This document shows, piece after piece, positions 36,643 to 46,208 of a DNA stretch of 64,000 nt. Origin of the DNA: Sphingobacterium sp. UBA4616 (lineage in GTDB: Bacteria; Bacteroidota; Bacteroidia; Sphingobacteriales; Sphingobacteriaceae); NCBI GenBank assembly GCA_002386525.1, contig DGIS01000025.1, forward strand, positions 484,086-548,085, written 5' to 3'. The notes beneath the pieces are model-generated. The model worked only from the letters and a program-made list of their open reading frames with translations. It searched no databases and had not been told where the DNA came from. The position numbers and the translations under genes are program-made. Position 1 is the first letter of the stretch, and each line of letters starts with the position of its first letter.

Positions 36643-38742
36643 TTAATTCTTAGGATATTTTACCACATAGCTTTTTGTTTGCCCTCTATAAAGGCAATCA
36701 ACTTGAGCGTAACCCGTCGGCGAAGTAGCTTGATTCACTTTAATCTTAACTTCAGGATTATCGGCAGTCGCTTTTACCAAAGGAATGTTTTTACTTTTTG
36801 CTTCCATCGGAAAGGAAACTTCATAAACATGATAACCAATAATACCATTCTCATCCGTAGATCGTACAGGAATGGATGGTAAAGCTAGTTTGGTCCCATT
36901 TACTGTAATGGTGACCGAAGGTGGTATTGGACGTTCAATTTTTTTGTCTTTCGAACTAAATCCTAAGCCTATAAAATCGAAAAGCGGCTTTCCTTCCTCA
37001 CCCTCAGCAACTAAAAATAAGGCGTGTTTACCGTCCAATTGATCTACAAATTTGGAAACGTCGACCGTAAATTGCTTGACTTCAGCCGCAGAATTCGCCG
37101 GAACAGAAATTTGCGCAATTCGCTTACCTTTCCAGGTTTCGTTATCCCAAGGGCCATCTAACCATACGTTGACCTTAAAGGCAGCTTTTGTTTTTGGCGT
37201 AATAAACACATTGAAAGCCGTTTGATTTCCAATTTTAGTCCCCTCAAAAGCTTTCAATCCAAACTTATCTTGATCCAAACCTCCAAATCCGAAATATTTA
37301 AAACCTGCAATATTTCCGTTTTTCATATTTGTCACCGGCATATGATTATCCCATACATCCCATGAATCCTGTTGCAAACTGATATCAGACAGGTAGCAAG
37401 CATATCCAGCCGAATAATACTGATAGGGATTTAATCCATAAAAATGAAATCCTTCCGATGTCACTTCTGCACCTTTATACTCTTTCCCTTGTTTATCTTT
37501 AATAGTCAAATTCTCTTGAAAGGGGTCAAACGCTCTTAGGGACACCATTCCGCCATCTTTAACACTTTTCTCATCCCAAGATACTTTGATAGGTTCAACC
37601 ACCGCCTGACGTGCAAAGCCAAATCCACGCGGTGGTCTATGGTAAAATACATACCATTGTCCATTGATCAGTTCGATACTACCATGTGTGTTATGACCTG
37701 CATTGCTGGTTTCAATAGCAGATCCGTCCTTGTTTAAGACTGGAGCACGTGAATCGACTAAAACGCCGCCGCTCTTCCATGGTCCTAGTGGCGAGTCTGC
37801 TACCGCATAGCGCAAAGTGGAATTTGAACTTCCTACGCCATATTCCGGGCCGGAGTAACCACTATATACCGAAACGTACTTGTTTCCCACTTTACGAATG
37901 GATGATGCTTCAAAAAAATTAAAGGTTCCCAAATCCTCACCTTCAAAAATATTAGGATAGGAAGTTCCTTTTGGATCGCGTAATTGGCCATATCGCGCAC
38001 TTGCTGGCAATAAATAATTGATCACCTCCGTACCAGGCCTCAACGAATACATTGTTTTCTGATCCAGTTGTGCAGCCATAGAACGTTGGAATCCCCAAAA
38101 ACCATATGCCCGGAATCCAATGTCAAAATCAGGATCTTGAGGGTCCGTAACGTATTCGATATAAATGGCAGGATCAAATCCTAAGATACTTCCAGGCAAA
38201 GTACGCTTGCCATCTTCAGTCAGATTGACAGGTTTAAAGGGACCATTAGGCCTGTCACCTTTAACAACCATCGCTTCACGGCCCTCACCTCTGCTATGAG
38301 GAAACAAGTAGTAATCCTTTTTTCCATCTTTTCGCTTAACCTCTACAAGATCTGGCGCATACATCACATCCCATTTACCATCGATCGCGTACGTAAAGAT
38401 AGCGCCCTCGTCCCGCCAGCTGCTCAAATTCTCAATAGGAGCTGACCACATTCTAATGTCAGGCCCACAATAGCTGCTAAAACGTAAATCATGGGAACCA
38501 ATGATGTAAGCACGATATTTCCCAGGCTGGTCAGGATCTTCGAAAACACGGGGTTCGCCATCCGGGAGATGCTCCCATAGCGGTAGATAAGGATTTCCTA
38601 TAGACTGGTGCACAAACCCCTTACTAGGATCGTTGAGGTGGTTTTGCTGCTGCCCAAGTGCTGTTGCTGCTGATAAAATTCCTGTAACGGATAATAAAAA
38701 TGCCATTGTCCGTTTTTTTAAGACAATATTTAGTCCCTTCAT
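36643..38742 (-). CDS. Large GH43-like glycosidase with C-terminal beta-sandwich region
   Basis: A 699-residue exported protein (signal peptide in the first 32 residues, TMAFLLSVTGILSAATALG). The N-terminal 430 residues form a clan GH-F propeller: Asp in EPRVFEDPDQPGKYRAYI, Asp in ILGFDPAIYIEY, Glu in FNFFEASSIRKVGNKYVSVY. The rest (about 450-620) resembles a carbohydrate-binding beta-sandwich with VWLDGPWDNETWKG, and the last 75 residues look like a fibronectin-III-type fold. It is larger and more divergent than the other GH43 enzymes nearby, so its subfamily and substrate are unclear; an arabinofuranosidase or galactosidase on side chains is likely. It is the last gene of the transaldolase-led operon, 97 bp after the previous gene. 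Confidence 0.75.
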   Translation of the reverse strand: MKGLNIVLKKRTMAFLLSVTGILSAATALGQQQNHLNDPSKGFVHQSIGNPYLPLWEHLPDGEPRVFEDPDQPGKYRAYIIGSHDLRFSSYCGPDIRMWSAPIENLSSWRDEGAIFTYAIDGKWDVMYAPDLVEVKRKDGKKDYYLFPHSRGEGREAMVVKGDRPNGPFKPVNLTEDGKRTLPGSILGFDPAIYIEYVTDPQDPDFDIGFRAYGFWGFQRSMAAQLDQKTMYSLRPGTEVINYLLPASARYGQLRDPKGTSYPNIFEGEDLGTFNFFEASSIRKVGNKYVSVYSGYSGPEYGVGSSNSTLRYAVADSPLGPWKSGGVLVDSRAPVLNKDGSAIETSNAGHNTHGSIELINGQWYVFYHRPPRGFGFARQAVVEPIKVSWDEKSVKDGGMVSLRAFDPFQENLTIKDKQGKEYKGAEVTSEGFHFYGLNPYQYYSAGYACYLSDISLQQDSWDVWDNHMPVTNMKNGNIAGFKYFGFGGLDQDKFGLKAFEGTKIGNQTAFNVFITPKTKAAFKVNVWLDGPWDNETWKGKRIAQISVPANSAAEVKQFTVDVSKFVDQLDGKHALFLVAEGEEGKPLFDFIGLGFSSKDKKIERPIPPSVTITVNGTKLALPSIPVRSTDENGIIGYHVYEVSFPMEAKSKNIPLVKATADNPEVKIKVNQATSPTGYAQVDCLYRGQTKSYVVKYPKN

Positions 38743-38839
38743 AAATTGAGTAAATTAATTTTTCTTAAATTGTTGAGTTATCTTGTATGCTGTTGCATTT
38801 TTTCCCTTGGCTCAAACTACTTTGCTTCATGTTAGTATG

Positions 38840-40216
38840 TTACTTTCCAAATTTCCAGCAATCGAAAAACAGGATATTTGACGGTGCCTTACCTTTAAAA
38901 ACAAAATATAGATCGTGTAGTCCCGATACTTTATCGGACAGTGCTGTCTCAACTGTAGTCCATCTGTCATCTCCCCCCGTCATGGGCACCTGTATCGTAC
39001 CTAACAACGCTCCATCAACCGCTCCCAAACGTACCTCCATATGGATACCTCCATTATGCGTCGTTCCTACCCGTGCAAAAAAATTACGTGCTCCCTCCTC
39101 ACCAAAGTCAACATTCTTCACGCAGGTGAAAGCCCCATCTTTTTTTGCCTTTATAAAAACGCCCACCTTTTTATTTTGGTAGGATTTAACGTGCTCGGAC
39201 CAAGCAATCGTTTCAGCCTGATGAAGTTCATAGGGATTCACTTTGCCGGTCGCTTGAGTAATTCCATTTGTCATTTTCGTTGGATCGATACTGCCGTCTG
39301 GATTAAAGTTCAGTTCTTGAACAGCGACAGACCGCGTAAAGCCTCCCCCTCCAGGTAAGGCACCATTATGGTAAAAGAAATAGGTTTTTCCTTTAAAATC
39401 GACAACGCCAGGATGATTTGTGAAGGCTTTTCCTTCCGCAGGCATGATTATACCACCGTACTTCCAAGGTCCCTCGGCTTTTTGGCTTGTCGAATAACCA
39501 ATAAATTCTGGCAAAGGACCTCCCGGCCAAAAAAGATAATATAAACTATTTCTTTTATATAACCATGGCCCTTCCTCATAGCCCGTAGGCCGCTTCGGGT
39601 CGCCCTCCCTCTTTCCAAACGATGCCGCAGTCATCGGAACCTCAACAATATCACCTTTATAGGAGATCATATCTTCATTCAGCTTAACATATTTCAGCTG
39701 GGGGTTACCCCAATACATATGAGCTTGGCCGTCGTCATCAATAAACACAGTAGGATCGATATCTCCCCATTCGCTTTGCAGTAATGGTTTCCCCAAAGGA
39801 TCATAAAATGGTCCCAATGGGCTATCTCCTACAGCAACGCCGATCGCACCTCGATTGTTCACTTTGGAAATGACAGGTACATAAAGATAAAATTTACCAT
39901 TCTTTTCAACACATTGCGCCGCCCAGGCATCACCTTTTGCCCATTCAAAATCTGTATAAGAAAGAATCGCACCATGATCGGTCCAATTCACCATATCATC
40001 GGTTGAATACACACGCCAATTGTTCATGTTAAACCAGGTGGATTCTTCTTCATCCTGTGTAGTATAAAGATAAAGTCTGTTGTTATACACCAAAGGGGCC
40101 GGATCCGCAGTATAAGCAGTCTGCACAATGGGGTTTTGTGCCCTTAATGTACCCACCTTAACCAAAAATAGAAGCAAAAATCCGAATAGGGATTGTATAA
40201 AAAATCGTTTCATCAT
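38840..40216 (-). CDS. GH43 arabinofuranosidase/xylosidase with C-terminal CBM6
   Basis: A 458-residue exported enzyme (signal [26 protein letters not shown]). The GH43 propeller (about 27-320) has Asp in [12 protein letters not shown], Asp in [12 protein letters not shown] and Glu in [15 protein letters not shown]6-like beta-sandwich follows (about 325-458, beginning with [14 protein letters not shown] and containing [13 protein letters not shown] and [16 protein letters not shown]). This arrangement is common for arabinoxylan arabinofuranohydrolases (GH43_29-like). It would strip arabinose side chains in the periplasm. The start is 6 bp after the stop of the upstream GH43 gene. Confidence 0.92.
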   Translation of the reverse strand: MMKRFFIQSLFGFLLLFLVKVGTLRAQNPIVQTAYTADPAPLVYNNRLYLYTTQDEEESTWFNMNNWRVYSTDDMVNWTDHGAILSYTDFEWAKGDAWAAQCVEKNGKFYLYVPVISKVNNRGAIGVAVGDSPLGPFYDPLGKPLLQSEWGDIDPTVFIDDDGQAHMYWGNPQLKYVKLNEDMISYKGDIVEVPMTAASFGKREGDPKRPTGYEEGPWLYKRNSLYYLFWPGGPLPEFIGYSTSQKAEGPWKYGGIIMPAEGKAFTNHPGVVDFKGKTYFFYHNGALPGGGGFTRSVAVQELNFNPDGSIDPTKMTNGITQATGKVNPYELHQAETIAWSEHVKSYQNKKVGVFIKAKKDGAFTCVKNVDFGEEGARNFFARVGTTHNGGIHMEVRLGAVDGALLGTIQVPMTGGDDRWTTVETALSDKVSGLHDLYFVFKGKAPSNILFFDCWKFGK

Positions 40217-40222
40217 ATTATC

Positions 40223-41773
40223 TTAATTTGCGGTCAAATGGAAATAATCAAAATCTACATAGCCACCGCCGGCTTTGGTTGCATAATTGAAAAGTCCGAA
40301 TCGATAGCCCATAAAATGAGGAATGGTATAACTCATTTTTAAATCATTACCTATCCTGCTCCAATTGCGCCCATCTGTACTATAAAAAAATTGAGCGAGA
40401 TCTCTTTTGTTTGTAAAGTCACAGCTTGCTTTAAGATATATACGCTGCTGTTTGAGGCCGATCTTGGCCAACTCTTGTGGTACGCCTGTCGTCGCATTGA
40501 TCATCACCAATGATTTCGTATTTCCTTCCATACGCACACCAACTAAACCATAATTTTTTTGCAATAGCGATAGGCCCGCAAAATCACCATCTTTCATGTT
40601 AGAAACCTCGATAGCAATAGCTGCACTGCAAGTCGGCCCGATGGTACGCTGGGTGAGGGTGTTTTTGGCCGAAAGAAAATCATCGGTGCGATCGCCTGTA
40701 TGCATTCTCAAAAAGCCCGTTCGCGCTGTTACAGACCATAGATTATTGTCTGGATTATGGTTCCACTGCCACACCAGTGGAAGAGCCGCATCTCCAGGTT
40801 TCCGGTCAAAATCATCGGAGTTAACGATTCCGGGAATTAAACTTTTATTTGCAGGAAGATTTAAGGTAGACGGCACTTTTCCGCCGATACCGAGCACTGG
40901 CCATCCATCTTCCCATATGACAGGGACCAAAAATGGAATACGTCCTACAGCACCATAATCCTGAAAAAGATACGCATACCATTTTCCGTCGGGCATATCA
41001 ATCAGCCCCCCTTGGGCCACACCTTGATCCTGCAAAACCACTTTCCCTTCATACGGACCTTCCAGTTGACTTGCCCGATGGACAATCACCGTGCGCATTC
41101 CTCCAGCTGGCCATGAAATATTAAAAAGGTAATAAAAGCCATTGATCTTAAACATTTGGGACCCCTCAGCCGGCAACCCCACTTTACCTTCTTTAGGCTT
41201 AGCAGGTAAAGAAGCATCATCTAATAACACGCGTTCTGTCCCAGCTTTAATACCTGAAAAGTCGGGCGACAATTCGGCAATATGGATCTGTCCGCTACCC
41301 CAGATCATATAAATTTTTCCTTGGTCAAAGAATAAACTATGATCGTGCATCATCGGTCTAAACTCGGTAGAAACCCAAGGTCCCCCTTCAATATCTGCCG
41401 TGCGATAGACATGTGTTTTACCTGTATTGGAAGAAAATGTACTTACATAGTACTGTCCATCATGAAAGCGTAAACTGCTTGCCCAGGAACCGTGCCCATA
41501 GGCATTCTTCTGATTCGACAAATTGAGCTCATCCTGATCTCCAAGACGATCATACACATAATTAACCAAGGTCCAATTGACTAGATCTTTGGATTTCATT
41601 ATCGGAACCCCGGGGTTCATGTGCATGGTGGTGCTACTCATGTAATAGGTATCACCAACGCGTATCATGGACATATCGGGTACATCGGCAAAGATGATTG
41701 GATTACGGGCTTGCTGCGCTAATGAATCCAAAAACAGGATCATAAAGCAGAAGACAAAAGCACTAATTTTCAT
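40223..41773 (-). CDS. GH43 (GH43_12-like) glycosidase with C-terminal concanavalin-like domain
   Basis: About 516 residues from ATG at 41773, chosen because MKISAFVFCFMILFLDSLAQ is a clean signal peptide; an earlier ATG (41806) would add 11 residues. The propeller starts NPIIFADVPDMSMIRVGDTY, with the Asp in ADVPD, a second in HDHSLFFDQG, and Glu in LPAEGSQMFKI. The C-terminal part (about 325-516, from NSDDFDRKPG) is the beta-xylosidase C-terminal beta-sandwich (PF17851 type). Such proteins in xylan PULs are alpha-L-arabinofuranosidases or beta-xylosidases. Gap to the GH95 gene upstream is short, so it belongs to the same operon. Confidence 0.92.
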   Translation of the reverse strand: MKISAFVFCFMILFLDSLAQQARNPIIFADVPDMSMIRVGDTYYMSSTTMHMNPGVPIMKSKDLVNWTLVNYVYDRLGDQDELNLSNQKNAYGHGSWASSLRFHDGQYYVSTFSSNTGKTHVYRTADIEGGPWVSTEFRPMMHDHSLFFDQGKIYMIWGSGQIHIAELSPDFSGIKAGTERVLLDDASLPAKPKEGKVGLPAEGSQMFKINGFYYLFNISWPAGGMRTVIVHRASQLEGPYEGKVVLQDQGVAQGGLIDMPDGKWYAYLFQDYGAVGRIPFLVPVIWEDGWPVLGIGGKVPSTLNLPANKSLIPGIVNSDDFDRKPGDAALPLVWQWNHNPDNNLWSVTARTGFLRMHTGDRTDDFLSAKNTLTQRTIGPTCSAAIAIEVSNMKDGDFAGLSLLQKNYGLVGVRMEGNTKSLVMINATTGVPQELAKIGLKQQRIYLKASCDFTNKRDLAQFFYSTDGRNWSRIGNDLKMSYTIPHFMGYRFGLFNYATKAGGGYVDFDYFHLTAN

Positions 41774-41810
41774 TCTTAACATAGTAAAATGATTAAATGG
41801 CCACATTAAT

Positions 41811-44267
41811 TCAGTCAGCCGTTAAAGTGTAGTATTTTCCTGGCATGGTCAGCACATCGTATTCGTAATAGTGAGGTAATTTAATTCCTTTCAGATGTGA
41901 TTCTGCTGACTGGATAGGTTTTGGTATTCGCATTGGAGCGAGAAGCGCATTGCGCTGATGACCTTTTGCGATCTGAATTCCACGCCCTTCCAACGCCGAA
42001 GCTGCACGAAGCCGCAAATTGCCCCCTAAGGTAGAAAATACCCTCACTTCCTTTATCTTTCCTTCTTTCCACTGCATTTCAATTTCAAATCCGCCACGCG
42101 CCTTTATGCCTTTTACCCATCCCTCGCCCCACCGATCGGGAATTGCTGGCAGGAGATGCACAGCACCATCGTGACTTTGGACCAGCATTTCTGCCACACC
42201 TGCTGTTAGCCCAAAATTACCATCTATCTGAAATGGAGGATGTGCTGTAAAAAGATTAGGATAGGTACGTCCCTCTGGATGCTTTTCATCAGAAAGGGTT
42301 AGCATATTTTTTATAATTTCGTACGCATGGTTTCCATCCAAAAGGCGGGCCCATAAGTTTATTTTCCAGCCAATCGACCATCCTGTTGCGAAATCCCCGC
42401 GATAAATCAATGAATTACGGGCTGCTTCAAACAATTCAGGTGTGCCAAAAGGTGAAATTTGGCTCCCTGGAAATAATCCATATAGGTGTGATATATGCCG
42501 ATGTTGATTTTGCGGATCATCCACATCTTCCATCCATTCTTGTAACTGGTTATATCGACCGATATGCATCGGTGGAATACGGCGAGCCGTAGTTAGCAAT
42601 GTATCCCTGTAGCTAGAATCGATACCCAAAACTTCTGCAGCCAAAGCGGTACGAGTGAGCATGTCATAACAGAGCTGGTTATCCATCGTCACTCCGGCAG
42701 CGAGTGGACCTTGTTCGGGCGAAATTGAAGGACTCAAAACAAGCCACTGCTGATCTGGATATCCACGATGTACTACAAGTGTAGACAAAAGAAAATCACA
42801 AGCGCCCTTCATAGCGGGGTAATATTGCTTTAAAAAAAAACGATCTCCCGTAAAAAGGTAATGCTCCCATACATGTTGCGACAACCACAGCCCCCCACTG
42901 GGCCACATTCCAGCTGCCGCAAAATCAATAGGACTCGTCACACGCCAAATATCTGTATTATGATGAGCTACCCAACCGGATGCATTATACAATGTTTTTG
43001 CCGTTTCTTTTCCACTTTCACTGAGTTCTTTAATCATGGAAAATAATGGCTGAAGGGTTCCTGACAGGTTAGTTACATTCGCAGGCCAATAGTTCATTTC
43101 CGTATTGATATTGATCGTATATTTACTGTCCCAAGCGGGCTGCATGGAGCGGTTCCAGATGCCTTGTAGGTTAGCAGGTTGGCCACCTGGCTGCGAAGAA
43201 CAGATAAGCAAATATCGGCCGAATTGAGCCAATAGGGTAACTAGCGCTGGATCCTGCGTATGGGCGAAATTTGCAATTCGTGTTGAAATAGGCTGTTGCT
43301 GTTCATTGTTGACGCTGCCCAAATGCAATTGAAAACGGTTGAACTGCTTATTGTAAGCGGTTTTATGCTGCTGAAAAGCAAGCTCATAATCCTTACGCAT
43401 TGCTTTTTGCAACCTTTCCGTGGCCTCCTTGGAGGGATCCGATCCCAACTGTTTATAATTTTTGAAATTACTCGCAATTGAAATATAAAGACGAATGGAA
43501 GTGGCATCCTTTATATTAATCGATTCGTCATCCACAACTAGCTCTCCATCCGTAAGGTTTACTCCGGTATGAATCTGATAAACAACCTCCCCTTTAACAC
43601 CTTCATGATCAGTACCTCGCCCTTCTAAAACAAGTTGATCACCGCTCTTAAAAATAGTATGCTTCGACTCATTCTCATACGCCAAGGTGCAGTTGAGCTT
43701 CCCTTTCTTGCTCGATCGGATCTGCATTACGATCACATCATCAGCAAAGGAAGTGAAAACCTCCCTAGTAAATGTTACCCCATCTACTGCATAATGAGAA
43801 CGCGCTACAGCGTGCTCGATATCCAATTCACGATGATAGTCCTGATAGTTATCATGCCCCGGAAATCGCAGCAGAATATTGCCGGCAGTTTGATAAGGCA
43901 TACCATGGGTCTTTGTAAAGAAAGTTTCATTTGCAAGCTTTTCAGCTTCAGCTGATTTCCCATCAAATATATAATCCTGAATAGTTTTTAATGCCCCACT
44001 GCCTTTCGGGTTATCGTTCCGATAAGGGCCACCCGCCCAAATAGTTTCCTCATTGAGCTGCAGGCGTTCACACGATGGAATTCCATAAAACATAGTACCC
44101 AACCGACCATTTCCTAACGGTAAGGCTTGCTCCCATATCTTTTCGTCTGCCGGCCGATCATACCATAGGGTTAAAGCCGACTGCTTTTGCGCAAACAAAA
44201 GTGTAGTATGCAATGTTACGATTCCAATGAATGTGATGATATGTTTCCAAATAAGGTTTTCAATCAT
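41811..44267 (-). CDS. GH95 alpha-L-fucosidase / alpha-L-galactosidase
   Basis: An 818-residue exported enzyme (signal peptide ending at TTLLFAQ). The N-terminal beta-domain opens with ALTLWYDRPADEKIWEQALP and LPLGNGRLG; the (alpha/alpha)6 barrel contains NTEMNYWPANVTNLSG with the asparagines that activate water, QEWMEDVDDPQNQHRHISHL with the likely acid Glu, and IDGNFGLTAGVAEML with the conserved Asp. GH95 inverts alpha-1,2-fucosyl or alpha-L-galactosyl links. In the Bacteroides ovatus complex-xylan PUL a GH95 enzyme is an alpha-L-galactosidase, so that activity fits a xylan locus better than fucosidase; this is inference. Confidence 0.92.
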   Translation of the reverse strand: MIENLIWKHIITFIGIVTLHTTLLFAQKQSALTLWYDRPADEKIWEQALPLGNGRLGTMFYGIPSCERLQLNEETIWAGGPYRNDNPKGSGALKTIQDYIFDGKSAEAEKLANETFFTKTHGMPYQTAGNILLRFPGHDNYQDYHRELDIEHAVARSHYAVDGVTFTREVFTSFADDVIVMQIRSSKKGKLNCTLAYENESKHTIFKSGDQLVLEGRGTDHEGVKGEVVYQIHTGVNLTDGELVVDDESINIKDATSIRLYISIASNFKNYKQLGSDPSKEATERLQKAMRKDYELAFQQHKTAYNKQFNRFQLHLGSVNNEQQQPISTRIANFAHTQDPALVTLLAQFGRYLLICSSQPGGQPANLQGIWNRSMQPAWDSKYTININTEMNYWPANVTNLSGTLQPLFSMIKELSESGKETAKTLYNASGWVAHHNTDIWRVTSPIDFAAAGMWPSGGLWLSQHVWEHYLFTGDRFFLKQYYPAMKGACDFLLSTLVVHRGYPDQQWLVLSPSISPEQGPLAAGVTMDNQLCYDMLTRTALAAEVLGIDSSYRDTLLTTARRIPPMHIGRYNQLQEWMEDVDDPQNQHRHISHLYGLFPGSQISPFGTPELFEAARNSLIYRGDFATGWSIGWKINLWARLLDGNHAYEIIKNMLTLSDEKHPEGRTYPNLFTAHPPFQIDGNFGLTAGVAEMLVQSHDGAVHLLPAIPDRWGEGWVKGIKARGGFEIEMQWKEGKIKEVRVFSTLGGNLRLRAASALEGRGIQIAKGHQRNALLAPMRIPKPIQSAESHLKGIKLPHYYEYDVLTMPGKYYTLTAD

Positions 44268-44374
44268 TTCTCTTAATCCTAATTTTTACCGTTTCGGACC
44301 TAAACCTCAGTCTTATCCACGTTAACCCCAGACAGGCAAAATGCGTACTAGTTTATTCCTACTTAAAAGGGGAT

Positions 44375-45208
44375 TTATTTTTTATTTTTAAATAGCAATT
44401 GCGAAACATTATAAAGGTCATTTTTCCACACATTGAAATCATGTCCTCCAGGCTCCAGATAATAAATATGAGGCACCCCATTTTGCGAAAGGTATTCGTG
44501 CGTACGTTTACTAATATGAAGCAAGCCATCCTGATCACCACAGGATATCCACAGTAGTTTTAGTTTGTCTTTAGCTTCTTGTGGATTAGGGAGTAAATCT
44601 TGTGGCATCTTCGTATTGGGTGCAGAAGAAAAGCCTCCTACCCAAGCGAACGTGTCCATATGAGCCAGTCCAAAATTCAGCGACTGGCCGCCCCCCATCG
44701 ATAATCCAAAAATCGCTCGGTGTTCGCGATCTTTGATAACGGGAAACTGATGTTCAACATAGGGAATAAGGTCATTGAGAAGATCTTGTTCAAAAGTCGA
44801 AAACGCTGCAACCCGATCAGGTGCCATCACATTACCACCAGCTCGATCATCCTGCATAGCGCGGCCATTCGGCATAATCACCAGCATGGGTTCCATTTTT
44901 CCCTCGGCATATAGATTATCGAAAATAACCTGCGGGGTTCCATGTCTGAACCATTCCCTTTCATCCCCACCTATTCCATGCAGCAAGTACATTACAGGAT
45001 ATTTTTTTGCAGCATTATATCCAGGCGGCGTATAGATTAAGGCTTTTCTCATTACTCCAACAGTTTTTGAAGGATAAACTATGGAATCTATTTTTCCAGT
45101 TGAGCCCAATGCTCGCTCAAGATCAAATCCTTGTGGAGCAGCCTGCTGCGCTTGAGCGATTAAGCTGACGGAGAAAACACACAATAGTGTGCAAATTATC
45201 TTTTTCAT
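44375..45208 (-). CDS. CE1-type esterase (acetyl- or feruloyl-xylan esterase)
   Basis: A 277-residue exported alpha/beta hydrolase (signal MKKIICTLLCVFSVSLIAQA). The catalytic Ser170 is in IFGLSMGGGQS, an Asp in ISCGDQDG (225 or 227) and His256 in PGGHDFNVW. The N-terminus IVYPSKTVGVMRKALIYTPP and the YLLHGIGGDEREWF motif match esterase D-like enzymes of family CE1, many of which act on acetylated or feruloylated arabinoxylan. It lies 12 bp after the transketolase C-subunit gene. The alternative is a generic S-formylglutathione hydrolase-like role, unlikely for an exported protein in this locus. Confidence 0.9.
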   Translation of the reverse strand: MKKIICTLLCVFSVSLIAQAQQAAPQGFDLERALGSTGKIDSIVYPSKTVGVMRKALIYTPPGYNAAKKYPVMYLLHGIGGDEREWFRHGTPQVIFDNLYAEGKMEPMLVIMPNGRAMQDDRAGGNVMAPDRVAAFSTFEQDLLNDLIPYVEHQFPVIKDREHRAIFGLSMGGGQSLNFGLAHMDTFAWVGGFSSAPNTKMPQDLLPNPQEAKDKLKLLWISCGDQDGLLHISKRTHEYLSQNGVPHIYYLEPGGHDFNVWKNDLYNVSQLLFKNKK

Positions 45209-45220
45209 ATTATAATTGAT

Positions 45221-46180
45221 TTACATCTCTTTCCTTTTAAGTACCCGCAGCGCAGCTGCTACGATTGCGTCTGCATTCAAGCCATATTTATCCATCAATG
45301 CACTCGGTGGCCCCGATTCACCGAAGCTATCATCCACAGCCACATATTCCTGGGGCCTCGGCATTTTCTTTGTCAGCAATTGTGCGACACTATCGCCAAG
45401 TCCACCGATACGGTTATGTTCTTCAGCGGTAACGACACATCCGGTTTTAGCAATAGAATTCAGTATCGCATGTTCATCCAAAGGTTTGATGGTATGGATA
45501 TTAATGATCTCGGCGTCAATACCCAAAGTTTCCAACTCTTCGCCCGCACGGATGGCTTCCCACACAAGATGCCCTGTCGCCAATATAGTCACTGCAGTGC
45601 CTGGATTCAGCATCACGGCTTCACCAATCACAAATTCCTGATCTTCGGGCGTAAAAACCGGCACCACGGGACGACCAAATCGCAGGTAAACTGGCCCCTT
45701 ATGTTTAGCAGCAGCTAGTGTCGCGGCCTTCGTCTGGTTATAATCGCAAGGATTGATAACAGTCATTCCAGGAAGCATTTTCATCAATCCGATATCTTCC
45801 AATATCTGATGGGTTGCTCCATCTTCACCCAACGTCAGACCAGCATGCGAAGCTGCTATTTTTACATTTTTATCCGAATAAGCAATTGATTGCCGAATTT
45901 GGTCGTATACTCGCCCAGTTGAAAAATTAGCAAACGTTCCTGTGAAAGGTATTTTTCCACCGATGGTAAGTCCAGCCGCGATTCCCATCATATTTGCCTC
46001 TGCAATCCCTATCTGAAAAAAGCGTTCAGGAAAGGCTTTGATAAAATCGTTCATTTTTAGCGAACCGATCAGGTCGGCACATAGTGCGACCACATTTTCG
46101 TCCTGCTTTCCTGCTTCAAGCAAACCGGCTCCAAATCCCGAACGCGTGTCTTTTGACTCTGTATATGTATATTTTTTCAT
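45221..46180 (-). CDS. Transketolase, C-terminal subunit (split enzyme)
   Basis: A 319-residue cytoplasmic protein with the pyrimidine-binding (TRSGFGAGLLEAGKQDENVV, FFQIGIAEANMMGIAAGLTI, GATHQILEDIGLMKMLPGMT) and C-terminal (AVTILATGHLVWEAIRAGEE, TIKPLDEHAIL) domains of transketolase. Glu in GIAEANM is the residue that activates thiamine diphosphate. It pairs with the separate N-terminal subunit encoded 28 bp upstream. Transketolase interconverts xylulose-5-phosphate, ribose-5-phosphate and erythrose-4-phosphate, the entry point of xylose carbon into central metabolism. Confidence 0.94.
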   Translation of the reverse strand: MKKYTYTESKDTRSGFGAGLLEAGKQDENVVALCADLIGSLKMNDFIKAFPERFFQIGIAEANMMGIAAGLTIGGKIPFTGTFANFSTGRVYDQIRQSIAYSDKNVKIAASHAGLTLGEDGATHQILEDIGLMKMLPGMTVINPCDYNQTKAATLAAAKHKGPVYLRFGRPVVPVFTPEDQEFVIGEAVMLNPGTAVTILATGHLVWEAIRAGEELETLGIDAEIINIHTIKPLDEHAILNSIAKTGCVVTAEEHNRIGGLGDSVAQLLTKKMPRPQEYVAVDDSFGESGPPSALMDKYGLNADAIVAAALRVLKRKEM

Positions 46181-46208
46181 GTTAATCTATTTCAAAATCC
46201 TTTGCGTA

